The position numbers and the translations under genes were made by a program. A stretch of DNA of 64,000 bases from Sacculina carcini (Eukaryota; Arthropoda; Thecostraca; Sacculinidae), in assembly GCA_916048095.2 (NCBI GenBank), contig OU696572.1:4793362-4857361 (forward strand), given 5' to 3'. A model generated the notes under the pieces. That model was not told the DNA's origin. It did no database searches and was given only the letters and a program-made list of their open reading frames with translations. Shown piece by piece: positions 11,807-21,960 of this stretch. The stretch's first letter is position 1; every line of letters starts with the position of its first letter.

Positions 11807-13450
11807 CTATTCCGCATTGGACGCAGAACACCGGGTTTCACCTGGCTGAGAACTATGTCCGGAATAAACATCAACACTCGATAATTCCAATCTATGCAAA
11901 CGCTGAATGGGGCGGGTAAACAATCCACTCTGCATTTTCAAATCAACAGATCGTACAAGACCGTCATTTCCTTTGTGCAGTTTGCCGACAACTGTAATGG
12001 GCCATTTCAGGCGTGGGGCATTTTCTTCACGAGCTAGGACGACATACTCAACAGATAACCTACTCGCAGAATCACGCACAGAAGATTTCGAATATGTTAA
12101 GTTACGAACATATTCAGAAAGCCATACACGCCAAAATTGATTAATCATTTGAGCTTGAAAGCGCTCTTTACTGACAAAGTCAGGAGTATCGGACAAATTC
12201 GTCTCCAAGAGCCCACTCTCGCTAGGCGGTGATAGATGATTACTGCGGCCTACAAGAAAGTGTATGAAACGATGAAAACGATGGTACAGTAGTACAATCA
12301 ATTGAAAACATGTCCATCTGGGGTTCCAACTCATTCGTAGCACCTTCGAAAAATCATCCTCACTGCCCGATGAGTTTGAAGGAAGGGTGTCTGAAAAAGT
12401 CTTACTATTTGAACGACACTTTACCAGTGACGTTTTGGCCCTATCCAGAACACTTTTGGTTTCAAAAAACAAATTGGCTGCGTCATCAGCCGTGTCTCCT
12501 CCAGACAAGAAATCGTCCATGTACAGATTTTCAGAAAGCTCATTTACAGCACGAGAGGGAGCCGACAATCTCAAGTGATATTTAATTGTCGTACATAGTA
12601 GAAATGGACTGCAGTTGATACCGAAGGTTACGCGACAAGAACGCATCACACGCAGTTTACCTCCATCTGACAGCAAAAATCGATGTACATCTCTATCTGA
12701 TTCATGCAGCTGAACCTGCAAGAACGCTTTCGAAATTTCTCCACTAACTGCAAGTTGCCACCTGCGAAATCTGATGATGACATCCAACAAATTTGGTAAC
12801 AAATTAGGCCCACAATCTAGACAATCATTCAAAGAAACACCACTTCTACCTTTGGCTGAGGCATCGAATACAGGTCTTATCCTTGTAAACGAGCTGGACT
12901 CCTTGAGCACTGTACGATGTGCCAAATAATACACACGATCAACCGACGGCGCCATGTCCGAAGAAATTTCCTCAATAACAACTGAATCCTCCATGTCCTG
13001 GAACACTTCAGAGTACGATTGCTGTAAAGACGGATCAGTAGAAAGTTTCCTTTCTAGAGAAGACACACGACGTTTAGTACACTCAAAATTATATTTTATG
13101 ACAGGTAGACTAGCACCAGTTTTCCACGGTAAGTGCACTTCATAACGCCCAAATTCAGTGCAGCTGATGCTAACATTGAAAGATTGCACATGAATGCACA
13201 TGAAAAAAGCACATGATGTTCATCTATATTACAATTATCCACAATACCAGCATCCTCCAAAGACGAGAATCTCTTTAGATATGACTCAAGATCGACTGTC
13301 AAAAGTTGATAACTAGCGGGAGATGATACATTACCAGTCACCGCTCCTGAAAGAACCCATCCGAAGAAGGACTCCTGCGCCACGAGGGTATCACCAGCAC
13401 TGTAAGTCTCAGTGTAAATCAGCTACCAAAAACAGTCTAGACCAATGAGA
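11807..13450 (-). pseudogene. BEL pol remnant: protease/RT joined to C-terminal DUF5641
   Basis: Upstream (about 13390-13450) 'VDILIGLDCFW' matches the aspartic-protease-like A17 region, followed by a TAG stop. The frame then resumes with ESFFGWVLSG and LESYLKRFSSLEDAGI (13096-13383). A 464-residue frame (11807-13201) contains the reverse-transcriptase palm with RIRPVFDASAKG, ISKAFLQVQL and the catalytic YMDDF. Homology is then interrupted: at about residue 350 it passes directly into the C-terminal domain of BEL integrases (FWRVWLSEYVRNL, PITVVGKLHKGNDGLVRSVDL, RPIQRLHRLEL). The RNase H and integrase core between them are deleted in a way that keeps one open frame. Enzymatic function is not expected. 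Confidence 0.88.
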
Positions 13451-14095
13451 ATATCCACCTGGTCAACTCTTCCACATCCAACATCTGAGTCAGCCAAATT
13501 CAATGATCTGCAATGTTCCAAAACATCACCGTTGACAAGTTTCAGAAATTCGAGAAGACCTACCAGGTCGGACTCCTTGCCAGCAATCTGTCGCGCCTAA
13601 GTCATTCTCACCTTTTCAGGGAGATGAGAGACAATCATCGGCGTGAGAATTACACCATAACTAGAACCAGAAACATATAGCGACTCAAGGCTTCTAATGT
13701 GGACCATCAGTTCTTCGTACAGGCTTCTCAACGCTTGTGGCTGCTTCATACCAAGCCCCAGCAGTTGCTAAACGTGGGTATATATAATATACTATTTTCG
13801 ACCAAAACGTTCCCTCAGCAGATCGCAAGCTACTGGGTAATTGTCGCCAGTTAAAGACAATCCACTTATACATTTCCGAGCATCCCCATGGAACACAGGA
13901 AGCAAATACGAAAATTTACCGATGTTGAGTAAATCTGAGTTATCAACACAGCTTTCAAATTATTCCCAAGAACCAAACAATCTCGAATATTGCCGCCAAA
14001 TTTCGGCAATTACAATTTAGGAAGTTTCACATCTACCGTGCTGGAAATCAAACTACCAGCCACGGTTTTCTGACATGAAGCCTACTGTTTCTCAA

Positions 14096-14378
14096 TTAGA
14101 GACGTTGCGTTATCTTTAATAACATGAATCCCATCAAGAAAATTGCCTCAGTCTCAATGTCTTGTAGCAATTCATCGTCTTGCAAAACAAGTTCGATTTC
14201 AGATTGAATGTTCTGCAATTTCGACAGTTTTGAATCCAAGTCGACTAAACAATTTCTTACCTTCACTGAATCAAACTCACATTCCAGATCGATGAACTCC
14301 TCAAGTTTGGAAGCCTTGCGCTTGACCCAAGATTGTGAAGCAGCACGCTTTCTGTTCAATTTTTCGATATCAGCCATG
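14096..14378 (-). pseudogene. BEL gag N-terminal region
   Basis: Just downstream of the primer site an ATG opens MADIEKLNRKRAASQS, followed by a charged, helix-prone segment (KLEEFIDLECEF...LDSKLSKLQNIQSEIELVLQ). This resembles the N-terminal gag segment of BEL/Pao polyproteins (DUF1759 region). The frame is lost after about 85 residues and further gag sequence to about 13620 is broken by stops and frameshifts. Confidence 0.7.
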
Positions 14379-14403
14379 GAAACAAAACAAAAGTACAATA
14401 GTG

Positions 14404-14421
14404 TCCCGGGTTTCGGCACCA
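14404..14421 (-). promoter_or_regulatory. BEL primer-binding site, tRNA-Phe type
   Basis: The plus strand reads TCCCGGGTTTCGGCACCA, which is the last 18 nt of animal tRNA-Phe(GAA) including the added CCA. The minus strand is therefore perfectly complementary to that tRNA. It lies 5 bp inside the 5' LTR, the expected place for a primer of minus-strand synthesis. Confidence 0.88.
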
Positions 14422-14426
14422 AAATA

Positions 14427-14649
14427 TGTCGCGGCAAATACACGACCAAAATAAACACCTGGAACGAACTATCTACACACAATTTATTCCAAACGGCTGA
14501 ACCAACGACATAAAAAACACCACTTCTACAACAAAAACAGCGTGTCTCTCTCGAACTCAAACCTTACGCACGTCACACAATATGGGGATTATAGGGCTGC
14601 CAATCAACAGCAATGTAAATGAAATATACAATTGAAAAATGGAGCGACA
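14427..14649 (-). repeat. BEL 5' LTR
   Basis: Partner of the LTR at 11346-11568, of identical length with scattered substitutions and few indels. In the element sense it starts TGTCGCTCC and ends TTGCCGCGACA. It is followed after 5 bp by the primer-binding site. Confidence 0.92.
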
Positions 14650-14764
14650 GGAAAAGTGCAAGCACTATTACCACCCTGCGGTACCCCATGTACCGGAAGC
14701 GCCCAAAAGATTCAGAGAGAGAGAGAGCTCGAAAAGAAAATAATTCTATGAAAGATTTTGAAAA
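14650..14764 (-). mobile_element. LINE-A 3' region, continued
   Basis: It resumes the LINE-A sequence interrupted by BEL: 'agcactattaccaccctgcgg', 'ccggaagcgcccaaaa' and a cagagagagagag run followed by 'tcgaaaagaaaat'. The same order is seen in reverse at 20520-20650. Confidence 0.65.
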
Positions 14765-15109
14765 TATAGTCATAAATGAATAAGAATTAAGTAGACGTGC
14801 TGCTTTGTCTGGCCACAAACCAGATCCAAAGCTGCATACTCCCAATTCGGCCTTGATATCCTAAACCAACTACATATTTTGGACAGATTACATCCACGGG
14901 ATGAGGCCGAATCCGCGGGATGAGGCCGGCGGGGGAGATGTCTCCTTTTAATTTCTTTTGGTTCTTCCTTCTTCGAAGATTTATTTTGAAAATTGTTGTG
15001 AATGCGAGATGCGAGCTGCCACCGACAAAACAAAAATCGACGGCGGCAGCGTTTGGTGGAAAACGGGAACGACGAAAAATCCATCGACAAACAAATAAAA
15101 AAAAAGTCC

Positions 15110-15970
15110 TTAAACAGACACAAATGACCTCAATGACCTTGAAAATTACCTCTGAGGTCAACAAAACCTAACCTATGACCTTTTTGCATCCATTTTACCC
15201 CTAGGGACAATGTTTCATCAAAATCGGTCCAGTGGTTTAGGAGGAGATAGGGTAAACAGACACAAATGACCTCAATGAGCTTGAAAATGACCTTAGAGGT
15301 CAATAAAACCTAGCCTATGACCTTCTTGCATACATTTTATCCCTAGAGACCAAGTTTAATCACAATCGGTCCAGTGGTTTAGGAGGATATAGGGTAAACA
15401 GACACAAATGACCTCAATGACCTTGAAATGACCTCGGAGGTCAACAAAACTTAGCCTATGACGTTCTTGCATCCATTTTACCCCTAGGAACCAAGTTTCA
15501 TCAAAATCGGTCCAGTGGTTTAGGAGGAGATAGGGTAAACAGACACAAATGACCTCAATGACCTTGAAAATGTCCTCAGAGGTCAAAAAACCTAGCCTAT
15601 GTTCTTCTTGCATACATTTTACCCCTAGAGACCAAGTTTCATCACAATCGGTCCAGTGGTTTAGGAGGATATAGGGTAAACAGACACAAATGACCTCAAT
15701 GACCTTGAAATGACCTCGGAGGTCAACAAAACCTAGCATATGACCTTCTTGCATCCGTTTTACCCTTAGCGACCAAGTTTCATCAAAATCTGTCCAGTGG
15801 TTTAAGAGGAGATAGGGTGAACAGAAACAAATGACCTCAATGATCTTGAAAATGACCTCGGAGGTCAACAAAACCTAGCCTATGACCTTCTCGCATCCAT
15901 TTGACCTCTAGGGACCAAATTTCATCTAAATCGGTGCAGTGGTTTAGGAGGAGATAGGGTAAAAACAGAC
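15110..15970. repeat. 141-142 bp tandem repeat, six units, alternating subtypes
   Basis: The landmark 'ggtccagtggtttaggagga' recurs near 15232, 15374, 15515, 15656, 15797 and 15939. Units alternate between type 1 (catccattttaccc, aaaatcgg, gagatagggt, ttgaaaatg) and type 2 (catacatttt, cacaatcgg, gatatagggt, ttgaaatga), which gives a 282-bp dimer. The last units return to type 1. Confidence 0.9.
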
Positions 15971-16013
15971 ATTTAAACAATTTGTAATCAGTGCAGTGCA
16001 AAAAATTACCATC

Positions 16014-16038
16014 AATTCGGCCCTTCGGGCCGAATTGG
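16014..16038. other. perfect 11-bp hairpin at the element end
   Basis: CAATTCGGCCC and GGGCCGAATTG are separated by TTC. It sits immediately after the tandem array and 13 nt before a CTAA, close to the junction with LINE-A sequence. Confidence 0.85.
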
Positions 16039-16051
16039 AAACGTAATGGGC

Positions 16052-16485
16052 TAACATCCGATAATGCTACTCCGCCCACACTCCTAAATAAATAACAACA
16101 ATCAACAATACATATGTGACTCAATAAATGACAACCATCAATAAGTAGCAATCAATAAGACTAAGTATTTTATAAATAAGTAATAAATAACAATCAACAT
16201 CAGATAAATATGATTCAATGAAAACAATTTGTTGATTGATATTTATTATTTATTTATTAATATTTATTAATAATTTATTAATATTTATTAATATTTATTA
16301 ATAATTTATTAATATTTATTAATAATTTATTAATATTTATTAATAATTTATTAATATTTATTAATATTTATTAATAATTTATTAATATTTATTAATATTT
16401 ATTAATAATTTATTAATATTTACTAGTTATTTATTCATATTTATTCATATTTATTTATTGTTGTAATATATTAAATCACATATTT
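16052..16485. mobile_element. LINE-A 3'-UTR AT-rich segment
   Basis: It contains 'taaataacaacaatcaac', 'caataaatgacaaccatc' and long (TTTATTAATA)n tracts. These match 34100-34425 and, in reverse, 19930-20530 and 61520-61760, where the sequence directly follows the LINE ORF stop codon. No coding capacity. Confidence 0.65.
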
Positions 16486-18335
16486 CCCATGGCGTAGCGA
16501 GAACAGACAAACCGCACAACTGACTGCTACTTGGTCTTGTCAATACGAAGAGCAAGACCATTGAAGGGCATTTACAAGGAACTCACACAAAATGTCATAT
16601 TCAAGTATCTCTTCTGGAAACCCACTGACTATGCATCATCTAATTCCAGCTTTCAAAGGATTTTTCCACCTAATGATGTTGGTAGTATCCAATATGGAGA
16701 TGAACTACTGATGAATTTCAAGAAACACTTTCTGAATCTTGAGGGAAAATCCTGATATCTAGCACAACACACGGACACATGTTCCCACGTCTTCCTGATA
16801 CATGTTTAATTAGTTTGTGTTGGCAGTACATGAATACAGGTTGCATTGTACGATTTTAGAACTGAAAACTTGTGATAGTGTGAAATATTTGTTCTAAAAC
16901 TAAGAAATATTTCCTAAGCCTAAATAGTCGTTCTTAGAAATTTGTATGTCGCAAACGTTGAGCTAAAACAAAAATGTGTGTTCATTAGTCCTTTAATACT
17001 TACCTCAGATTTATAAAAAATTGTTTTTTGGACTTTTCATGACATCTATGATGAAGTTGCATTTGCAACAAAAGCTCGCCTTTGATGAAAGGCGTATATA
17101 ACATCTTGAGGAATGACGACCGTTATGGCCCCACACGTAATGTCTTTTTATATATTTAGTCCAACAAGGTTCTTTAAAAATTTACAGTTGTCGAACTCTA
17201 AGCTAGGTTGCAGATGCAGTAATGTGCAAACAATTTTATTCCATGCACAATCAACGCTTATTGCAGATCCCTTAGGTCTGCATGTTCCTCGAGCTGTGTC
17301 CAGGGCTGTTGGCCGCTGGATTACTGCGACAGTGACAAATACTCTTCTGCACAAAATTGCAATTCAATTCACGGCCAAGCCGAAGCGTCAGCTGCATTTG
17401 TGTGCATTTATAAGTTTCACAACGGCGGCGCATTTGTAGCCGAGCTGGAGTGCGTCGATCCAATTGTCTCACTTTTGTTCGGTCCATTCATTTGCCAATG
17501 CTACATTGGTAGAGGAGCAGTGAAATGCGTGGCCTGCAAACGCTCAATTCGATAGCTGGGAATAGCGTTGGTTCGATGGCAATTCGCTCACATGAATTCA
17601 ATTTATTCTTCAATTTATAATTCAATATTCGGATTAAACGGTATATTCGGATTAAACGGTATATTCGGATTAAACGGTATATTCGGATTAAACGGTATAT
17701 TCGGATTAAACGGTATATTCGGATTAAACGGTATATTCGGATTAAACGGTATATTCGGATTAAACGGTATATTAGGATTATACGGTATATTCGGATTAAA
17801 CGGTATATTCGGATTAAACGATATATTCGGATTAAAGGTATATTCGGATTGAACGGTATATTCGGATTAAACGGTATATTCGGATTAAACGGTATACTCG
17901 GATTAAACGGTATATTCGGAAATAACTTAAAATAATCACAGATCAAACAAAAACAAAAACTATGACTAAGACTATTTAAAATAATTGGATTTTCATCATG
18001 TTCAATTCGATTAACTTTTATCCATAGATCTTATTTTAAGTTTTTTTATTACATGATGGAAAGAATTCCGCGCCGGACACCATCTCGCTTTTAAAATTAC
18101 ATGAAATTACACTGTAGTCCTTACAAAAAATATAACATGAATAACAAGTATCAAGAAACGTCATAACAAATATAAGAATATTCTGAACATATAAGATATC
18201 ATAATTGAAAAAAACAAATCTTAATTCAAGCTAAATATTGCGATAGGCGGGATATCACAATGTTTTTCACACCGGACTGTAGTAGGTATTTAGTGACACT
18301 CTAGATCAGGTGGCTTCAAGTGATGGGCTCATAAT
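16486..18335. repeat. 1.8-kb duplicated segment C, copy 1
   Basis: It is near-identical over its whole length to 34426-36260, including 'ggcgtagcgagaacagac' at the left, an 18-bp minisatellite, and 'caccggactgtagtaggt' at the right. Both copies are preceded by LINE-A 3'-UTR sequence and followed by an (ATT)n tract. Open frames at 16531-16755 (PLKGIYKELTQNVIFKYLFW...) and 17113-17439 are conserved between copies, but I recognise no domain. A few small indels distinguish the copies; the second has 12 extra bases in the first frame. It could be an uncharacterised element or a segmental duplication. Confidence 0.75.
17617..17925. repeat. 18-bp minisatellite ggattaaacggtatattc, about 17 units
   Basis: Nearly perfect direct repeat inside segment C. 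Rare variants (cgatatattc, a 2-bp deletion near 17835) are partly shared with the copy at 35630-35850. Its multiple-of-three period explains the long open frames on both strands. Confidence 0.92.
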
Positions 18336-18339
18336 TATT

Positions 18340-18438
18340 ATTATTATTATCATTATTAATATTAATATTATTAATTACGGGTAAGTCTAGTATCATAGGA
18401 AGGGTGTCATCACTAATATCACCATGCGGTGGTCCCAG
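18340..18438 (-). mobile_element. LINE-A 3' end, minus copy hosting hAT-J
   Basis: An (ATT)n tract, then 'taattacgggtaagtctagt', 'cataggaagggtg' and 'ccatgcggtggtcccag' match LINE-A in reverse. The sequence continues at 21044 with 'gtacaggaagcgctcaaaa' after the insertion. This shows that the hAT-J element landed in this copy. Confidence 0.65.
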
Positions 18439-18900
18439 CAGAGCCGTAGCAACCGCCCCCGTACCCCCCGGCCGGTGGGGCCCGAATGTTGAGTGGCCCC
18501 GTTGCTTCACGTATGATATTAAAATTTATCACATTTATTATGTATAGGCTTTACCTTTTTGCTCAGATGTTTTCACCTGAGCGTGTATTTTGTGATTATT
18601 AGGGCTATCAAAAAAGTAACCTAAAACAAAGAAAAAAGTAACCTTATTTTCAGGAAAAAGTAACCTAAAAAGTAACCTAAAAATATCCTTGAGCTCCTTC
18701 GGAAAGGCTAAATTCTTGTTAATGCCCACAAAGCTCTTTTTCTCCTTTTAGGTTTTGGTGACGTTTCTACAACAAAACCCCAAAAAGCATCCCAACAAAA
18801 GCGAAAAACAATGCTAATACATTAATTTATATTCAACAAGACAATCTAATTTATGAGCTGCATAATGACATTATGACATTATATTTCATATAACAGTGAC

Positions 18901-19160
18901 CAGAGCCGTTGCCAGGACTTATTGCCCCCCCCCCCCCCCCCGAAGGCAACACTTGCGGCACCAAATAATGAATTTATTTATTAGACATAATCACATAATA
19001 CAAGCTCAGGTGAAAACATCTGAGCAAAAAGATAAAGGCTATACATAATATATATGATAAATTTTAATATCATACGTGAATGGGCCGTAAATATCAACGG
19101 GGTCCCTCAACTTTCGGGCCCCCTGGCCGGGGGGTACGGGGGGCGGTTGGCACGGCTCTG
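18901..19160. mobile_element. hAT-J element, copy 2 (260-bp MITE)
   Basis: Begins CAGAGCCGTTGCCAGGA, ends GGCACGGCTCTG, and has the perfect 8-bp duplication ACAGTGAC (18893-18900 and 19161-19168). Its right 65 bp match the left end of copy 1 in reverse, so it lies in the opposite orientation. A C homopolymer of about 18 bases follows the left end. Confidence 0.88.
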
Positions 19161-19829
19161 ACAGTGACAAGTGACAACTCGACACATACCTTTGTCGACA
19201 CATACCTGTCACGTGATTCAGCTTGTTTCTTTGCGCCAATATGTATGTGTGTGTGCGTGAAATTAGTACGTGTGCGAGTGTCCACGTCTATGTGTAAGAA
19301 TAATTTGCTGACTGTATTATTATAAGGGGCCACTGATTCGTCTCTTGAGCTCAACCGTGGGAAAATGACACTGTCTCACGCTGCAAACATCACATGCTAT
19401 TCCCTGTCTCGTGCGTATTGACAAGTGTTACTGTGCAGTATCGAGTATAAAGAGCTCAGACGTTGTATTATCCCACGCTCCAAATATGTACTCTGCCTCA
19501 TGTGAATTTCCTAATATGAAGAGAAACAATCCAGTGTACCCAAAAGCATATACATTAGCCAGTACCACAAAAGAGAATATAGTAGCAATAGCAAACAAGT
19601 TGGCAATAAATAGCAAGCAAATGTAAGCTTAGTATGAAATATGCATGTGTAAGCAAGCAAATGTCAAATTTTGACAGCCAAACAAACGGCATGTTTTCAT
19701 CTTCAGAGCTTATAAATCATCCACTTTTCCTTCATGTTCTAATTTATACACTTTCCTTGCCTGGAAAGTTACCAAAACCCGTGATCAAGTAACAAAAAAA
19801 TATAACAACATTAACCTTACAATGAAAAA

Positions 19830-20685
19830 GTAACCTAAAAACACGTTGAAGGAGGAATGTTGAAGGGCTTGAATTTGAAGAAATTCAAGGCCGAAGTAAA
19901 TGAAATGCTACTGAAAGAGCGGAATTGACTTTTGAGTCTTATTAATTGTATATTTATTCATATTTATTGTTATTTATTCATGCTTATTGTTATTTATTTT
20001 CTATTTATTTATATTTATTCTTATCTTACTCTCTATTTATTACTATTTATTATTGGTTGTTGTTATTTATCAATTCTACTTTCACTCAGTGCTGGCTGTT
20101 GTTGTTTATTGAATCATATTTATTGTTGTTGCTGTTTATTGAATCATATTTATTGTTGTTGCTGTTTATTGAATCATATTTATTGTTATTGCTGTTTATT
20201 GAATCATATTTATTGTTGTTGTTGTTTATTTAATCATATTTATTGTTGTTGCTGTTTATTGAATCATATTTATTGTTGCTGCTGTTTATTGAATCATATT
20301 TATTGGTGTTGTTGTTTATTGAATCATATTTATTTGTGTTGTTGTTACTTATTGAATCATATTTATTGTTCTTGATTGTTATTTATTACTTACTTATTAA
20401 TATTTATTCCTATTTATTGATGGCTGTTATTTACTGAATCACATACTTATTGTTGATTGTTATTTATTTTTTATGGATTGTTATCGGACGATGGTTTATT
20501 ATTTATTGTTATTTATTTATTATTTTCTTTCCAACTCTCTTTCTAGACTTTTTTCTTTTCGAACTCTCTTTCTCTCTGAATATTTTGGGCGCTTCCGGTA
20601 CATGGGGCCACCTTAGGGTGGTAATAGTGCTTGTACTCTTCCCATGCTACTGGATTCGCTTGTAATTAATAATAATAATAATAAC
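19830..20685 (+). mobile_element. LINE-A 3' tail inside hAT-K
   Basis: It opens with the last codons of LINE-A ORF2 (KKFKAEVNEMLLKERN then stop at about 19925), nearly the same as 61460-61512. A 600-bp AT-rich UTR follows with a 27-bp 'ttattgttgttgctgtttat' type tandem (20085-20350). It ends 'gggcgcttccggtacatggg', 'ctactggattcgcttgtaat' and (TAA)n. This is a 5'-truncated retrotransposed copy. Confidence 0.8.
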
Positions 20686-21043
20686 AAAAAAGTAATCTTA
20701 AAACAAAAAATGTAACCTAAAGACAAAAAAGTAACCTAAAGACAAAAAAGTAACCTAAAGACAAAAAAGTAACCTAAAGACAAAAAAGTAACCTATCGAT
20801 GAAAAATTAACTTTTGGTAACCTAATAAATGTTTACATAATTATCATATACAATTTTTTCATGCAGTTTTAGGCATCTTATGAAAAAGTGAACTTTAGAT
20901 GAAAAAGTAACTTTATTAACTTTTGACAGCCCTAGTGATTATGTATAATAAATACGCTCAATATGTGGTGATTTATTTATAATGGGGGCCCCAAGTGCTG
21001 CCTTCGGGGGGGCATAATTCCTCGCAACGGCTCTGGGTCCCAG

Positions 21044-21960
21044 GTACAGGAAGCGCTCAAAATCCATCAAACGTAAAGAGCCAACAAAAATTCATCCATC
21101 AAAAAGAGTCAGTCGTACATCAGAACATTCGACAAGCCAAACAGTGGTCTCGGTATCCAGTAATAGTGAGGAAAAAGCAGCAATTTTGAGTTTGACTATT
21201 AATAAATTTCGGAAGAATATCTTACAAATGCAGCGTACTACGCACTGCTGCCAAACTGGTTTCTTAACATACTTTGTCAATCAGAGATCATCACATTTGT
21301 CTCAAAGTATGACTGAAGATGGGGCAATAATCCTAAAACAATCACAGTCTGGGTCTGTCATCGAACTGTTTGAGATTCCAAAAAAGTTTTGAACCGTCTC
21401 ATGGAACTGCTACCTGAAGAAAAATTTTATTTTCATGTTGATCGCTAGAAAATTGGCATGAGTCATCATGCTGTGTGCTTGAAAACTTATAAATCGACAC
21501 TAAAGCTTGACGATGTGGTTTGTGACTGCGGAAAATCTGCAGACATCTATAAACCATTACACGACCTGCTTGATGAGTACAATGCATGGAACATTATACA
21601 GATGATTATATCTGACACAACAACAGTAATCACTGGTGGAAAACATGGTGTGGTAGCCCGGTTTCAGGGAATATTCAGGGACAAGAATTTCCATCAACAT
21701 CAATACCTTGGTTGCCAACATCACATTCTGTATCTAGTTTTGCGACATGAATTGTGCTTCTTTTTCCAATAAGGAAACGTTCACCCAACAATGAATACGA
21801 GTTTATTGATGATATCTTGGAGCAGTATGATGATTTGTAATATGTGCCTATGAGTGTAAAGACGCGATATCAGAGTATGAGAACCTTGGCTTGAGGGAAG
21901 ATTTATAATTATTTCCTTTGGAAGCATTGCGAAGCATAAATTTGTTACAAATCCGAATCA
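21044..21960 (+). pseudogene. hAT-like transposase relic
   Basis: Reading on the plus strand, a Lys-rich start (SIKRKEPTKIHPSKRV) leads to pieces of a widespread repetitive invertebrate protein. These include FLTYFVNQRSSHLSQ, EEKFYFHVDR, then MSHHAVCLKTYKSTLKL (21458-21772) with IIQMIISDTTTVITGGKHGV and YLGCQHHILYLVLRH, and a tail EYEFIDDILEQYDDL. The 'SDTTxxNTGxxxGVV...CQHHxLDxxLRH' block belongs, as far as I can tell, to transposase-like RNase H-fold proteins. Stops and frameshifts between blocks show decay. Family assignment is from memory of the motif and is less certain than its transposon origin. Confidence 0.55.

Larger units (their letters stand above)
11346..14649 (-). mobile_element. 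BEL/Pao LTR retrotransposon, internally deleted
   Basis: A complete two-LTR insertion of 3.3 kb, read on the minus strand. LTRs of equal length (223 bp) lie at both ends, begin TG and end CA. A polypurine tract, a tRNA-Phe-type primer site, gag, protease-like, reverse-transcriptase and DUF5641 remnants lie inside. The 5-bp flanks are ggaag (11341-11345) and ggaaa (14650-14654). The empty site 'catgggaagagtacaagc' is visible in a paralogous LINE copy near 20640, which confirms a 5-bp duplication with one later change. BEL/Pao elements usually exceed 6 kb, so about half of the internal part is missing, including RNase H and integrase. Confidence 0.92.
14765..16051. mobile_element. minisatellite-bearing element (family B), unclassified
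   Basis: This segment interrupts LINE-A: flanking LINE sequence at 14740 and at about 16052 is nearly contiguous in the copy at 34060-34100. It opens 'ttaagtagacgtgctgc...tgtctggccacaaacc', also present at 61035-61080. It contains six 141-142 bp tandem units and finishes with a perfect 11-bp hairpin. A short + and - strand ORF pair around 14787-15171 shows no known domain. Internal minisatellites and a terminal hairpin occur in Helitron-type elements, but a canonical CTRR|T terminus is not clearly present, so the class is left open. Confidence 0.5.
18600..20934. mobile_element. hAT-K element nested in hAT-J
   Basis: Inverted ends TAGGGCTATCAAAA and TTTTGACAGCCCTA, with the perfect 8-bp duplication GTGATTAT (18592-18599 and 20935-20942). 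Subterminal parts on both sides are filled with 'aaaaaagtaacctaaa' units, tandem with an 18-bp period at 20695-20800. It contains a small hAT-J copy and a LINE-A tail as later insertions. No transposase coding region was found. Confidence 0.88.
18439..21035. mobile_element. hAT-J element, copy 1 (host of hAT-K)
   Basis: Starts CAGAGCCGTAGCAACC and ends CGCAACGGCTCTG, flanked by the perfect 8-bp duplication GGTCCCAG (18431-18438 and 21036-21043). The right terminus resembles the 'left' terminus of the small copy at 18901. It is split by element K. The C/G-rich subterminal region and CAGAG(N)CGT end fit hAT. No transposase seen. Confidence 0.85.

Noticed and set aside
14787-15171. Overlapping short ORFs near the start of family B
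   Set aside because: Several frames on both strands are open but share no motif with known proteins and are not conserved in copy 2 at 61036-61262, so they were not called as genes.
15356-15871. 171-residue open frame with repeated 'ICVCLPYLLLNHWTD'
   Set aside because: It is created by the 141-bp tandem units, whose length is a multiple of three. No family motif and no initiation context.
19932-20375. 147-residue Leu/Cys-rich membrane-like protein
   Set aside because: It translates the repetitive AT-rich 3' UTR of LINE-A, is present in two frames with similar content, and follows the true ORF stop.
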